DNA of 64,000 bases. Origin: Roseateles_B sp041913905. GTDB lineage: Bacteria > Pseudomonadota > Gammaproteobacteria > Burkholderiales > Burkholderiaceae_C. The translations under genes and the position numbers were made by a program. A model generated the notes under the pieces. It saw only the letters and a program-made list of their open reading frames with translations. It was not told the origin of the DNA and made no database searches. Below, piece after piece: positions 33,010 to 42,057 of this stretch. The stretch covers positions 1 to 64,000 of the forward strand of contig JAYSEK010000003.1 in NCBI GenBank assembly GCA_041913905.1, given 5' to 3'. The stretch's first letter is position 1. Each line of letters opens with the position of its first letter.

Positions 33010-33461
33010 GCGCTGGTCCGCTTGCCGCCATGGCGAACTGGCTGGCGGTGCCGGCGCATGTGGCGAAAAAAAGGATCAGCGGGCCGCCGGTGCATTGGTC
33101 GGTGGCGGCCCGCTGCAACGCGGAGCGGTTCACGGGTATGGGCGCCAGACTCGATGCCCAGCGGTCGCGCAGGCCTGCGGCGACCGTCTCGGCGCCATGG
33201 TCCGGACCCTGACGGAGTGAGCGTCTGTGGGCACCAGCGTAGTCCATTCGCGAGCCCCATACGGCGAGCGTCCTGGCGTGTTGCAAGGCCTCTTGCGTTC
33301 GAAAACGCCGCCTGGCTTACGCTTCATTACGTCGCTGGCGCGCAGCGCGAACAACTGGGCGGATGTTGGCGACCGCAGCGCGCGTCGCACCGCGAAACTC
33401 CCAATCGTGCCGCGGGGGCGTGGCCTTGAGAATGCGCTCGAGGTCCGAGGCGGGAAGATCC
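33010..33461. other. 452-bp region with an orphan minus-strand terminator
   Basis: No plus-strand gene. A strong terminator-type hairpin facing left lies at 33066-33114. A 65-codon minus-strand frame (MKRKPGGVFERKR onward, stop near 33130) ends just before that hairpin, but I do not recognise the product. The region could instead encode a small RNA on the minus strand. Confidence 0.5.
33066..33114 (-). terminator. Intrinsic terminator reading leftward
   Basis: Perfect 11-bp stem AGCGGGCCGCC (33078-33088) / GGCGGCCCGCT (33104-33114). On the minus strand it is followed by seven U (A run 33066-33072). No recognised minus-strand gene precedes it, so the transcript it ends is unknown. Confidence 0.8.
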
Positions 33462-34856
33462 GTGTCTTACACAAGCTCACGAAAATCCAACAAAACGTCA
33501 GCCGGTGCCAACAGCCAGGCCGGCAAGATCCGGCGCATGTTGTGGGCGGCTGCTTTGCCAATGGGCTTGGGGTCGGCGTTGCCGGTGTGGGCAGCGCCCG
33601 CGCCAGCGCCTGCCTCTGCCGCCGTGGCGGAGGCGCCTGGCGAGCTGACGGTCCTGCACTGGTGGACCTCGGCCAGCGAGCGTGCCGCTGCCAACCACGT
33701 GGCCGCACGTCTGGCCGAGCAGGGGCTGCGCTGGGTGGACAGCGCCGTGGCCGGCGGTGGGGGCGGGCCGGCGATCAAGGTGCTCAACGAGCGCATCCTG
33801 CGCCGCATGGCGCCCAAGGTGGCGCAGCTCAACGGCCAGTCCATGAATGAATGGGCCGATATGGGCCTGCTGCTGGAACTGGATGCCGTGGCGCAGCGCC
33901 GGAACTGGCAGCGCACGCTGTTTCCGCAGGTGCTGAGCCAGCTGAGCGTGCGCGATCATGTCGTCGCCGCGCCCTTGGGCATCCATCGCATCAACAATCT
34001 CTACCTGAACCTGGCGGTCTTTCGCCAGCATGGCATCGAGCCGCCCGCTGACTGGGCCGGCGTAGCCCGCGCCGCGGCGCGCCTGCGGGCGGCCGGTGTC
34101 ATGCCGGTGGCCTTCAGTGACGAGCCCTGGCAGGTGGCCACCGTGTTCGAGGCCCTGCTGCTGGGTGAGGCCGGCCCACAGCTCTACCGCCGCATGATGG
34201 TGCAGCAGGAGTGGCAGGCCTTCGAGGATCCTGCCCTGGAGCGCGCCTTCCGCCGCCTGCGGGAGTGGCGCAGTCTGTCCCTGCCGGCGAGCGCGCCCGC
34301 CGGGGGCGGCGAGCGGCCCTGGACCGAGCTGGTGGCCGACTTCGCCGCCGGACGCGCCGCGATGCTGATCACCGGCGACTGGGCCCGCGGCGAGCTCGGC
34401 GCCCTGGGCCTGGAGGGCGGCCGCGACTTCGACTGCCGTGCCGTGCCCGGCACCGCCGCGGCGCATCTGTTCAGCATCGATACCCTGGCCATGCTGGCCG
34501 GCGACCGCAGTGCGCAGGCCGAGCAGGAGAAGATGGCGGAGTTGCTCGCCAGCGCCACGCTGCAGCTGGGCTACAACCGCATCAAGGGCTCCGTGCCTGT
34601 GCGCAAGGACGTGCCGGTGGACGAGCTCGATGCTTGCGCTCAGCAGTCCTACCGCCTCTTCGCCAACCCCGCCACGCCACGCGTGCCCAGCCTGGTGCAC
34701 CGCATGGCTTTCGGTGAAGTGGGCAAGAACGCCTTGATCGAAACCGTCCATCGCTTTGCGCTGGACCCCGCCCAGACGCCGGCGGCCGCGCAGCGCAGGC
34801 TGCTGGGACTGCTGCGCGCACTGCCTTCCAAGCCCACCCGAAACGCCGCGCCATGA
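33462..34856 (+). CDS. Sugar-type ABC solute-binding protein in a two-component operon
   Basis: 464-aa periplasmic protein of the family-1 binding-protein fold (LTVLHWWTSASERAAANHVA; RINNLYLNLAVFRQHGI; MLITGDWARGEL). The export signal has core MLWAAALPMGLGSALPVWA. I start at GTG 33462, behind GGGAAG, which gives a long n-region with KIRR. ATG 33537 would remove these charges. No ABC permease or ATPase follows. Instead the stop overlaps the start of a response-regulator gene, with a kinase next, so the protein may deliver ligand information to the kinase. That role is inference. Confidence 0.88.
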   Translation: MSYTSSRKSNKTSAGANSQAGKIRRMLWAAALPMGLGSALPVWAAPAPAPASAAVAEAPGELTVLHWWTSASERAAANHVAARLAEQGLRWVDSAVAGGGGGPAIKVLNERILRRMAPKVAQLNGQSMNEWADMGLLLELDAVAQRRNWQRTLFPQVLSQLSVRDHVVAAPLGIHRINNLYLNLAVFRQHGIEPPADWAGVARAAARLRAAGVMPVAFSDEPWQVATVFEALLLGEAGPQLYRRMMVQQEWQAFEDPALERAFRRLREWRSLSLPASAPAGGGERPWTELVADFAAGRAAMLITGDWARGELGALGLEGGRDFDCRAVPGTAAAHLFSIDTLAMLAGDRSAQAEQEKMAELLASATLQLGYNRIKGSVPVRKDVPVDELDACAQQSYRLFANPATPRVPSLVHRMAFGEVGKNALIETVHRFALDPAQTPAAAQRRLLGLLRALPSKPTRNAAP

Positions 34857-35569
34857 ATCGCACCATCCTGATCGTCGACGACGACCAGAAGATCCGCACG
34901 CTGCTCAAGACCTACCTGGAGAAGAATCAGTACGAGGTGCTGCTGGCCCACGATGGCGCCAGTTTCATGGCGGAGTTCGAACGCCATCGCGAGCAGATCA
35001 GCCTGTGCATCCTGGATGTCATGCTGCCGGACACCGAGGGCTTTGCCCTGTGCCAGGCCGTGCGGCGCCGCTCCGACGTGCCCGTGATCATGCTGACCGC
35101 CAGCGCCGAGGAGACGGATCGCATCGTCGGCCTGGAGCTGGGGGCCGACGACTATCTGGGCAAGCCCTTCAACCCGCGCGAGCTGCTGGCCCGCATCAAG
35201 GCCATCCACCGCCGCTCGGGCCAGGAGCGCAGCCAGCCGGCGCGCTTTTTCCGCTTCAACGGCTTCACGTTGGACGTGCTGGAGCGCAGCCTTGTCGACC
35301 CGGACGGCCGGGCTTCGCCCTTGTCCGGCATGGACTTCCAGCTGCTGAAGCTGCTGGTGGAGCATCCTGGCCAGGTGCTGGACCGCAGCCGCCTGGCCGA
35401 GGTGACCCGCGGCCGCGACCTCGGTCCCCTGGATCGCTCGCTGGATGTGCAGATCAGCCGCCTGCGCCAGCGCCTGCGCGACGACGGCAAGCAGCCGGCG
35501 CTGATCAAGACCGTGCGGGGCTCGGGCTATGTGTTCGCCAGCACCGTGCAGGTGAACCATGCCCCCTGA
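34853..35569 (+). CDS. OmpR-family response regulator
   Basis: 238 aa. Receiver with acidic pocket VDDD (residues 8-11), phospho-acceptor Asp55 (CILDVMLPD), conserved Thr in MLTASAEE and Lys in GKPFNPREL. The C-terminal winged-helix DNA-binding domain has LLKLLVEHPGQVLDR and IKTVRGSGYVF. It overlaps the binding-protein gene by ATGA and the kinase gene by 11 bp. Targets are unknown; a sugar-uptake locus lies 2-6 kb downstream on the other strand. Confidence 0.95.
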   Translation: MNRTILIVDDDQKIRTLLKTYLEKNQYEVLLAHDGASFMAEFERHREQISLCILDVMLPDTEGFALCQAVRRRSDVPVIMLTASAEETDRIVGLELGADDYLGKPFNPRELLARIKAIHRRSGQERSQPARFFRFNGFTLDVLERSLVDPDGRASPLSGMDFQLLKLLVEHPGQVLDRSRLAEVTRGRDLGPLDRSLDVQISRLRQRLRDDGKQPALIKTVRGSGYVFASTVQVNHAP

Positions 35570-37130
35570 GGACGCCGGCGGCGGCGTGCTGCCGCCTCCG
35601 CAGCGGGCGGTCAACGGACCTCGTCGCTGGATCTTGCCGCCATCGCTGCAGCGCGTACGCGCCTTCTTTCTCGACAGCCTGCAGGGCCGCTTCGTGCTGG
35701 CCATGCTGGGTGGCCTGGCCCTGGTGCAGCTGCTGGTCAACCTGCTCTGGTACCACCAGTTGGAGCAGCGCACACGGCGCCAGGTCGAGCTGGCGGGTCG
35801 CCACCTTGCCAGCGGCGCACTGGGTGCGGTGCGCGGCTTGCGCGAGCTGCCGGCCGCCTACCGCCCGTTGCTGATCGAGCAGCTGCGCACCATGGGCGGG
35901 ACGCGCTTTCTGGTCTTCATCAACAACAGCGAGGTGGCGGTGCAGCCGCTGGCCGGGCCGCCGGTGGTCCGCGAGCTGGAGGCGACGGTCCAGCGGGAGC
36001 TGCAGGCACGGATCGGGCAGGCGATGCCGCTGCGCGTCGTCCTGGCCTCGCCGCTGGGGCTGCGCGTGGGACCGCAGGGAGGGCTGCTGTCAGACCTGCC
36101 GGAGAGCTGGGTCGACCCGTCCCTGCTGGCGGCAGAGCGTCCCGCGCCCTTCCTCGTGCTCCAGCTGGAGACCGAGCCGGGGCAGTGGCTATACCTCAGC
36201 AGCACGCTGCCGGACCCGTTCCTGCTGGAGCAGCTGGAGTTCTTCACGTGGCAGCGCCTGGCCCCGCAAGGCCTGACCCTGGCCCTGGCGCTGCTGCTGA
36301 GCCTGGCCGCCTCGCGCGCCCTGACGCGCCCGCTGCGCGGCCTGAGCCGGGCAGCGGCGCGGGTGGGGCACCGCTCCAGCCCGCGGCCGCTGCGGGTCAG
36401 CGGCACGGTCGAGGTGCGCCAGGCCATCCAGGCCTTCAACGAGATGCAGGAGCGCATTCGCCGCTACCTCAGCGACCGCGAGCGGCTCTTCGCCTCCATT
36501 TCGCATGACCTGCGCACGCCCATCACCCGGCTGCGCCTGCGCAGCGAGCTGCTGGACGACGAGGCGGTGCAGGACGAGTTCCACGAGGACCTCGATGAGC
36601 TGGACCTGATGGTCAAGACGGCGCTGCAGATCGTCAAGGACACCGACATCCACGAGAACCGCGTGCCGGTGCGCATCGACCTGGTGCTGCAGAAGATGGT
36701 GCGCGACGCACGCATGGCCGGCCAGCGCATCGTGCTGGAGGAGCGTCCGCTGACCGTCTTCGGCAAGCCGCTGGCGCTCAAACGTGCGCTGGGCAATCTG
36801 CTGGACAACGCGGTGTTCTACGGCGGCAGCGGCGCCGGATCGGTGGAACTGCGCATGCAGGCCGGCGAGGGTCAGGTCTTGCTGACCGTGCGCGACCACG
36901 GGCCCGGCGTGCCCGATCAGGCCCTTGATCAGCTGGGCCAGCCCTACACGCGCCTCGCGCACGGCCGGCAGGCGCGCGAGGAAGGGCTGGGGCTGGGGCT
37001 TTCCATCGTGCGCGACATCGTCGCAGACCATGGCGGCAGCCTGCGCTTTCGCAACCATCCAGAAGGCGGACTGGAAGTGCAGCTGAGCCTGCCCAGCCCC
37101 GTGGACGCGGCAACCGAGGCGCCGAGCTGA
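35559..37130 (+). CDS. HAMP-domain sensor histidine kinase
   Basis: 523 aa. Transmembrane helix 1 is about residues 45-65 and helix 2 about 237-252, leaving a periplasmic sensor of about 170 residues. A HAMP linker follows (SRALTRPLRGLSRAAARVG). Phospho-acceptor His316 (SISHDLRTPITRL). The ATPase domain has LLDNAVFYGG and EEGLGLGLSIVRDI. It begins inside the regulator gene, which makes coupled translation likely. The periplasmic domain could contact the solute-binding protein encoded first in the operon. Confidence 0.95.
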   Translation: MPPEDAGGGVLPPPQRAVNGPRRWILPPSLQRVRAFFLDSLQGRFVLAMLGGLALVQLLVNLLWYHQLEQRTRRQVELAGRHLASGALGAVRGLRELPAAYRPLLIEQLRTMGGTRFLVFINNSEVAVQPLAGPPVVRELEATVQRELQARIGQAMPLRVVLASPLGLRVGPQGGLLSDLPESWVDPSLLAAERPAPFLVLQLETEPGQWLYLSSTLPDPFLLEQLEFFTWQRLAPQGLTLALALLLSLAASRALTRPLRGLSRAAARVGHRSSPRPLRVSGTVEVRQAIQAFNEMQERIRRYLSDRERLFASISHDLRTPITRLRLRSELLDDEAVQDEFHEDLDELDLMVKTALQIVKDTDIHENRVPVRIDLVLQKMVRDARMAGQRIVLEERPLTVFGKPLALKRALGNLLDNAVFYGGSGAGSVELRMQAGEGQVLLTVRDHGPGVPDQALDQLGQPYTRLAHGRQAREEGLGLGLSIVRDIVADHGGSLRFRNHPEGGLEVQLSLPSPVDAATEAPS

Positions 37131-37150
37131 ATCCGCGCGTCGTGGCCGGC

Positions 37151-37717
37151 TCAGCCGCCCTTGCGGCCCAGCATGCGCAGCAGGGTGCGATCGCGGTCGA
37201 TGAAGTGGTGTTTCAGCGCGGCCAGCACGTGCAGCGCGACGAGGGCCAGCAGCAGGTAGCCGCCCCAGTGGTGCGCCTGCTGGCCCAGCTCGGCCAGCGT
37301 GGCGTCGTAGGGCAGGACTTCGCCCGGCTTGGCGGGATCGTCCTGGTGCGGCACCAGGGGCAGGCCGAAGAGGCCGAAGCCATGGCCGCTGGCGCCGGAG
37401 AAGAGCATGCCGCTCAAAGGCATCAACAGGGTCAGGGCCAGCAGCGTGCCATGGGCCCAGCGCGCGGCGCGCTGCAGGGCTGCCGAGCTGGGCTGCACCG
37501 GCTCCGGCAGGCCCAGGCGCAGGCGCTGCACCAGGCGGATCGCGATGAAGAGCAGGGCCAGGACGCCGACGGACTTGTGCCAGGGATAGAGCCCCCAGGC
37601 CTCGGCACGGCTCATGTACAGGCCCACGCCGGCCAGGCCGAGCATCAGTGCGGCGACGAGCCAGTGCAGCAGGCGGCTGGAGCGGGGGAGCTTGTCTTGG
37701 TCGGGCGAGGTGGGCAT
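37151..37717 (-). CDS. Cytochrome b561
   Basis: 188-aa di-haem membrane protein of the bacterial cytochrome b561 family, thought to transfer electrons from quinol and to respond to superoxide. It has four hydrophobic helices with haem-ligand His in RLLHWLVAALM, YPWHKSVGVLA, and two near the end (QQAHHWGGYLLLALVALHVLAALKH, split by position). The start MPTSPDQDK is chosen from the family; the longer frame upstream is not hydrophobic. It stands alone, convergent with the kinase gene. Confidence 0.93.
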   Translation of the reverse strand: MPTSPDQDKLPRSSRLLHWLVAALMLGLAGVGLYMSRAEAWGLYPWHKSVGVLALLFIAIRLVQRLRLGLPEPVQPSSAALQRAARWAHGTLLALTLLMPLSGMLFSGASGHGFGLFGLPLVPHQDDPAKPGEVLPYDATLAELGQQAHHWGGYLLLALVALHVLAALKHHFIDRDRTLLRMLGRKGG

Positions 37718-37808
37718 GTACGGAGTCCTGCGAATCGGCGCTGCGAGTCTAGCGATCCCACCGGGCTCCGGCCCATGGCTTGTGCGTCTGGTGCACGGCA
37801 AGCGCGGC

Positions 37809-39161
37809 TCAGACCCGCCCCGGCCAGCGCCGGATGCGATGGCCCATCACGGCATAGAACAGGATCAGCGCATAGCTGGGCAGCATCATCCAGTAGGCGC
37901 TCTGTCCGCCCAGGCTGTCGCTGAGCCGGCCGTAGAGCATGGGCAGCAGGGCGCCGCCGGCAATGCCCATGATCAGCAGCGCCGAGCCGGCCGCGGTGTA
38001 GCGCCCGAGACCCTCCAGCGCCAGCGGCCAGATCGCCGGCCAGACCAGGGCGTTGGCCAGGCCCAGCAGGGCCAGGCACAGCACGGCATTGGGCACGGGC
38101 GGCACGGCAAGCCAGCCCAGCAGCAGGGCGCTCCAGCCGGTCTCCACGGGCGAGCTGGCTGCCGCGCCGACGGCGCACAGCAGCCCCAGCGCGGCCGAGG
38201 CGGCCAAGGCCTGGGCCTGGCTCAGCAGGCGCGGAATCAGCAGCACGCCCAGCCCGTAGCCCAGCACCATGAAGCCCATGGTGTAGGAGGTCAGCACCGC
38301 ATAGTGCGCCACGCCCAGCTGCTGGCCGAAGAGGCCGATGGTGTCGCCCGCGATCACCTCCACGCCCACGTAGCCGAACAGACTCAGCGCGCCCAGCACG
38401 GCCTGCGGGAAGCGCAGCACGCCCAGCGTCTGCGTGCGGTGCTCGCCTGCAGGGGCGTCCTGGTCCAGCTCGGGTTCGGGCACCGGGGCCAGCTGCACCA
38501 GCAGCATGAAGAGCAGTAGAGCCACCGCCATCACGGCGTAGGGATAGATCAGCCGGGAGGCCAGCTCCACCCGCAACAGAGCCTGGGCCGACGGGTCCAG
38601 CCTCGCCAGCTCGGTATGGGCGTAGGGGCCGATGCCGCCCAGGACCAGGGCCGAGAACACCAGGGGCACCACGATGCCCGCGCCCTTGTTGAACAGGCCC
38701 ATGATGCTGATGCGCATGGCGGCGCTCTCGCGCGGGCCGATGCAGACGATGTAGGGGTTGATGGCCGTCTGCATCAGCGTCATGCCCGTGGCCAGCGTGA
38801 AGAGGGCCAGCAGGAAGAGCCCGTACTGCGCGCTTTGCGCGGCGGGGATGAAGAGGCCCGCGCCGGCGGCCATCACGCCCAGGCTCAGGGTCATGCCGCG
38901 CTTGTAGCCGGTGCGCTGCAGCAGCAGGGCGGCGGGCAGGGCCATCACCGTGTAGGCGATGTAGAAGGCGAAGGTCACCCACAGCGCCTGGAAGTTGCTG
39001 AGCTGGCAGACAAGTTTCAGGAAGGGAATCAGCGAGCCGTTGAGCCAGGTGACGAAGCCCAGGATGAAGAACATCAAGGCGATGAAGCCCATGGCCAGCA
39101 GGACCGAAGGGCCCTGGTCGAGGGCGATGGGGCGGGAGGTGGGGGAGGTCTTGGCATGCAT
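37809..39161 (-). CDS. Sugar MFS permease (FucP/GluP-like)
   Basis: 450-aa, about 12-helix transporter of the fucose/glucose-galactose permease group. Landmarks are FFILGFVTWLNGSLIPFLK near the N-terminus and MTLMQTAINPYIVCIGP in the middle. It should import a sugar with protons. It lies 149 bp downstream of a carbohydrate-type TonB-dependent receptor on the same strand; together they would carry an oligosaccharide or sugar across both membranes. No glycoside hydrolase is nearby. Confidence 0.92.
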   Translation of the reverse strand: MHAKTSPTSRPIALDQGPSVLLAMGFIALMFFILGFVTWLNGSLIPFLKLVCQLSNFQALWVTFAFYIAYTVMALPAALLLQRTGYKRGMTLSLGVMAAGAGLFIPAAQSAQYGLFLLALFTLATGMTLMQTAINPYIVCIGPRESAAMRISIMGLFNKGAGIVVPLVFSALVLGGIGPYAHTELARLDPSAQALLRVELASRLIYPYAVMAVALLLFMLLVQLAPVPEPELDQDAPAGEHRTQTLGVLRFPQAVLGALSLFGYVGVEVIAGDTIGLFGQQLGVAHYAVLTSYTMGFMVLGYGLGVLLIPRLLSQAQALAASAALGLLCAVGAAASSPVETGWSALLLGWLAVPPVPNAVLCLALLGLANALVWPAIWPLALEGLGRYTAAGSALLIMGIAGGALLPMLYGRLSDSLGGQSAYWMMLPSYALILFYAVMGHRIRRWPGRV

Positions 39162-39242
39162 GGTGGTACAGGCGGAAGCGGGCGATCCGGCGCCCGGCAG
39201 GGAAAGGCAGGCCGCGGCCCGGCGGCATGCCGCCGCAGCCGG

Positions 39243-39270
39243 CCGCACGCGCCGGCGATGGCGCGTGCGG
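39243..39270 (-). terminator. Hairpin between the TonB receptor and the sugar permease genes
   Basis: Perfect 11-bp stem CCGCACGCGCC / GGCGCGTGCGG with a 6-base loop. No U run. Its place between two genes of one likely operon suggests attenuation or mRNA stabilisation of the receptor message. Confidence 0.4.
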
Positions 39271-39310
39271 GCCGCGGGAATGGGGCCCCGGTCAAGGGCT
39301 CCGCGCAGGC

Positions 39311-41920
39311 TCAGAACTTGGCGCGCAGCCCGATGCCGAAGCGGGCGCCGTTCTCATAGACGCCGATGGGCAGACCGTCCGCCGTGTTGCTGCGAATGAC
39401 CTCGTTGTTGAGATTCACCGCGCTGGCATAGACCGTCAGCTTGGGCGTGATGTCGTAGCTGGCGGAGGCGTCCCATTGCCCGTAGGCCGCGTTCACCACC
39501 TGGCCGCCCATCTGCACGTCGCCATAGGACTTGGAGCGGTAGTTGTAGGACAGGCGCAGCGTCAGGCCGTTGCGCTCGTAATAGCCGCTGAGGTTGAGCT
39601 GGTCGCGCGAGTTGCCCAGCACCTTCAGCCGCGGCTGGCCGGCCACCGAGCCGGCCACGGCGTCGGTGTAGGTGTAGTTCACGACCGTGCCGAAGCCGCT
39701 GTGGCCGAAGGGCTGCTGCCACTGCAGCTCGATGCCTTTGATGTCCGCGCCGTTGTCGGCGTTGTAGGGGCGCTCGACGTTGAGCGTCTCGCCGCCCACC
39801 ACCTCCTGCTTGGAAGCCTTGTAGGTGAAGGTGTCGAGCTTCTTGACGAACAGCGTGGCGGCCAGCAGCGAGGCGTCGGCGTAGTACCACTCGGCGCCGA
39901 TCTCCGCCTGATTGGCGTGGATGGGCTTGAGCAGGGGATTGCCGGCGTAGGCGCGGGTCAGCACCGTGCCGTCGCGGCGCAGGCCCGGGCTCAGCAGATC
40001 GAAGGTCTGGCGGGCCATGGCCCTGGAGACGGCTCCGCGCACGATGATCTCCTTGCTCCAGTCATAGATCAGGTTGAGGCTGGGCAGGGCGTCGTTGTAG
40101 CGGTGGGTCTGGCTGGTGGGCGTGAAGCTGCCGTCCGTCTTGCCCAGGTAGCCCTCGGAGGTCTGCTGGGTACGCACCAGGCGCAGGCCGATGTCGCCGT
40201 GCCAGCGGCCGCTGGCGAAGTCGGCCTTCGCATAGCCGGCCGTGATGCGTTCCTTGATGGTGTAGTGCTCGTTGAGCAGGTCCTTGTAGACCATGGCCTT
40301 GTCGTACATGGGGATGGCTTTGCTGGCGACCAGGCCGTCGTCGAACCAGGCGTACTGGGTCAGGGCGTCGGAGCTGGCAGCGGCCTGGCTCAGCAGCGGC
40401 GAGGGGCCGGTGGACAGATCGGCCAGCGAGAAGGACTGCCAGCCGCTGGAGCCCGGTCCGGCCGTGCCTTGCGTACGCTTGTTGCGCAGCGTGTTGTCGC
40501 GCTGCTTGAGGCCCAGCTTGAGGGTGTGGAAGAAGTTCTCGCCCAGGTCCCAAGTGAGATCGGCCTGGCCGTAGTTCTCGCGGCTTTCCATGCGGCGGAT
40601 GCGGTCGTCGCCGCGTTTCAGGCTCAGGGCTTTGGGGTCCAGCGGGTTGATGTCCAGGTACTTCACGCCGTAGTGGTCGGGGCCCAGCTGGATCTGCACG
40701 CGGGTGTCGCCCTCCATCCAGAAATGCCGGTCGTGCGAGCTGCCGCCTTCGCTGGAGGTGGTGCCGGCCTGGCCGTGCAGCTTCCAGCCATTGCCCTGCC
40801 AGCTGCCGTCCAGGTCGGCCAGGCGGGACTTCACATACGAGTCGCGGTAGATGGGCTCGAACGACACGCCCGTCGCCGGCCCGACGGTGCCGCCAACCAG
40901 GGCCTTGGACCCGTCGCCCACGGTGATGAACTGCGGGTTGGTGACCGAGACCACGCCCTTGTCAGCCAGCCCGCCCACCTGCCACAGGTAGTTCTGGTTG
41001 CTGTTGTTCATCTTCATGTCCGAGTCCATCAGGTTCAGCACGAAGTCGCTCTGCGCATGGGGCTGCCACTGCACGGCCAGGTTGGCGGTGGTGCGCTCGC
41101 GGTCCTGGCGGAAGATGGCCGAGCCGCCGCCCCACGAGGCGTAGGCCTTGGTCACGGCGCCGTGCTGGTCCTTGATGTCGTAGGGGCCGTCGGGAAACAT
41201 CTCCAGGCCGTCGCGGCGCATGGTGCGCTTCTGCCGGCTCAGCGCCAGCAGCACGCCGATGGTCTTGTCGGCCGACTTCCAGTTCAGCAGGCCGTTGAGC
41301 TGCGGGTCGGTCTTGCCCGGCAGCTTGCTGTAGAGCGCCTCGGCCGAGGCCTGCAGGGTCAGCGCGTCCTTGAAGTCCAGCGGGCGCCGCGTCTTGACGA
41401 TCACCAGGCCGCCGATGCTGCCTTCGTCCAGGTCGGCCGAGGGGCTCTTGTAGACCTCCAGGCTGCCGACGATCTCGGAGGGCAGCACGTCGTAGTTGAA
41501 GCTGCGCGTCTGCGCTTCGTTGAGCCACCACTCCGACGAGGCCACGGCCTGCCCGTTGAGCTGGGTCATGTTGAGGTTCTTGTCGGTGCCGCGCACGAAG
41601 ATGGCCTTGCCTTCGCCCCAGATGCGGTCCACCGAGATGCCGGGCACGCGCTGCAGGGAGTCCGCGACGTTCTTGTCGGGGAACTTGCCCACGTCTTCGG
41701 CGCTGATGGTGTCGACGATGTTCTGCGCCTCGCGCTTCTCGGCCAGATTGCGCTTGAGCGTGGCGCGCACGCCGCGCACCTCGACCTGCTCGAGAGTATT
41801 CGCGGCCGGCGCCGTGGCCGGCCCTTCATCGGCTGCCCGGGCCGATGTGGCGCCCAGGGAGCCCAGAGCCAGCGCGATCAGGCTGGACAGTAGACCTTGC
41901 GGAAAACGGGGATGGGACAT
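39311..41920 (-). CDS. TonB-dependent outer-membrane receptor, carbohydrate type
   Basis: 869 aa with a signal peptide (SLIALALGSLGATSARA). A TonB-box-like segment (EQVEVRGVRATLKRNLAEKR) leads into the plug (ISAEDVGKFPDKNVADSLQRVPG). The beta-barrel ends in the outer-membrane signature (ARFGIGLRAKF, C-terminal Phe). The form AEDVGKFPDKN is the TIGR01782-like subgroup associated with sugar uptake, as in Caulobacter and Xanthomonas. It probably acts with the permease gene downstream. Repeated octamers in its upstream region are candidate operators. Confidence 0.95.
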   Translation of the reverse strand: MSHPRFPQGLLSSLIALALGSLGATSARAADEGPATAPAANTLEQVEVRGVRATLKRNLAEKREAQNIVDTISAEDVGKFPDKNVADSLQRVPGISVDRIWGEGKAIFVRGTDKNLNMTQLNGQAVASSEWWLNEAQTRSFNYDVLPSEIVGSLEVYKSPSADLDEGSIGGLVIVKTRRPLDFKDALTLQASAEALYSKLPGKTDPQLNGLLNWKSADKTIGVLLALSRQKRTMRRDGLEMFPDGPYDIKDQHGAVTKAYASWGGGSAIFRQDRERTTANLAVQWQPHAQSDFVLNLMDSDMKMNNSNQNYLWQVGGLADKGVVSVTNPQFITVGDGSKALVGGTVGPATGVSFEPIYRDSYVKSRLADLDGSWQGNGWKLHGQAGTTSSEGGSSHDRHFWMEGDTRVQIQLGPDHYGVKYLDINPLDPKALSLKRGDDRIRRMESRENYGQADLTWDLGENFFHTLKLGLKQRDNTLRNKRTQGTAGPGSSGWQSFSLADLSTGPSPLLSQAAASSDALTQYAWFDDGLVASKAIPMYDKAMVYKDLLNEHYTIKERITAGYAKADFASGRWHGDIGLRLVRTQQTSEGYLGKTDGSFTPTSQTHRYNDALPSLNLIYDWSKEIIVRGAVSRAMARQTFDLLSPGLRRDGTVLTRAYAGNPLLKPIHANQAEIGAEWYYADASLLAATLFVKKLDTFTYKASKQEVVGGETLNVERPYNADNGADIKGIELQWQQPFGHSGFGTVVNYTYTDAVAGSVAGQPRLKVLGNSRDQLNLSGYYERNGLTLRLSYNYRSKSYGDVQMGGQVVNAAYGQWDASASYDITPKLTVYASAVNLNNEVIRSNTADGLPIGVYENGARFGIGLRAKF

Positions 41921-41982
41921 GATGCAGCTCCTGTTCTTGTCGGGGTGCCCCTGAGGCCGGCCGGCTCGTCGAGGTGCCCGCG

Positions 41983-42057
41983 CAATGTAGGGCGCGGCCC
42001 CGGCCTTGCACCGGGGCGTTGCGCTTTGTGGGACTACATTGCATCGGCCTTACATTG
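41983..42057 (-). promoter_or_regulatory. Repeated CAATGTA(G/A) elements upstream of the TonB receptor
   Basis: On the minus strand CAATGTAA (42057-42050) and CAATGTAG (42041-42034) are direct repeats 16 bp apart. A third copy, on the plus strand, is at 41983-41990. The three lie 63-137 bp before the receptor start. They look like operator half-sites for an unidentified regulator; the adjacent LysR protein is one candidate. Confidence 0.45.

Noticed and set aside
33066..33340. 6S RNA, tmRNA or 4.5S RNA at the orphan terminator
   Set aside because: I compared the minus strand with the conserved cores of these RNAs (for 4.5S, the GGAAGCAGCC loop) and none is present.
33130..33708. 192-codon minus-strand frame over the start of the binding-protein gene
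   Set aside because: Most of it is antisense to a well-supported gene. Only its last 65 codons fall in non-coding DNA, and these are noted as a possibility with the orphan terminator rather than called.
39227..41893. 888-codon plus-strand frame opposite the TonB receptor
   Set aside because: Antisense shadow; the minus strand encodes a complete receptor with signal peptide, plug and C-terminal Phe.
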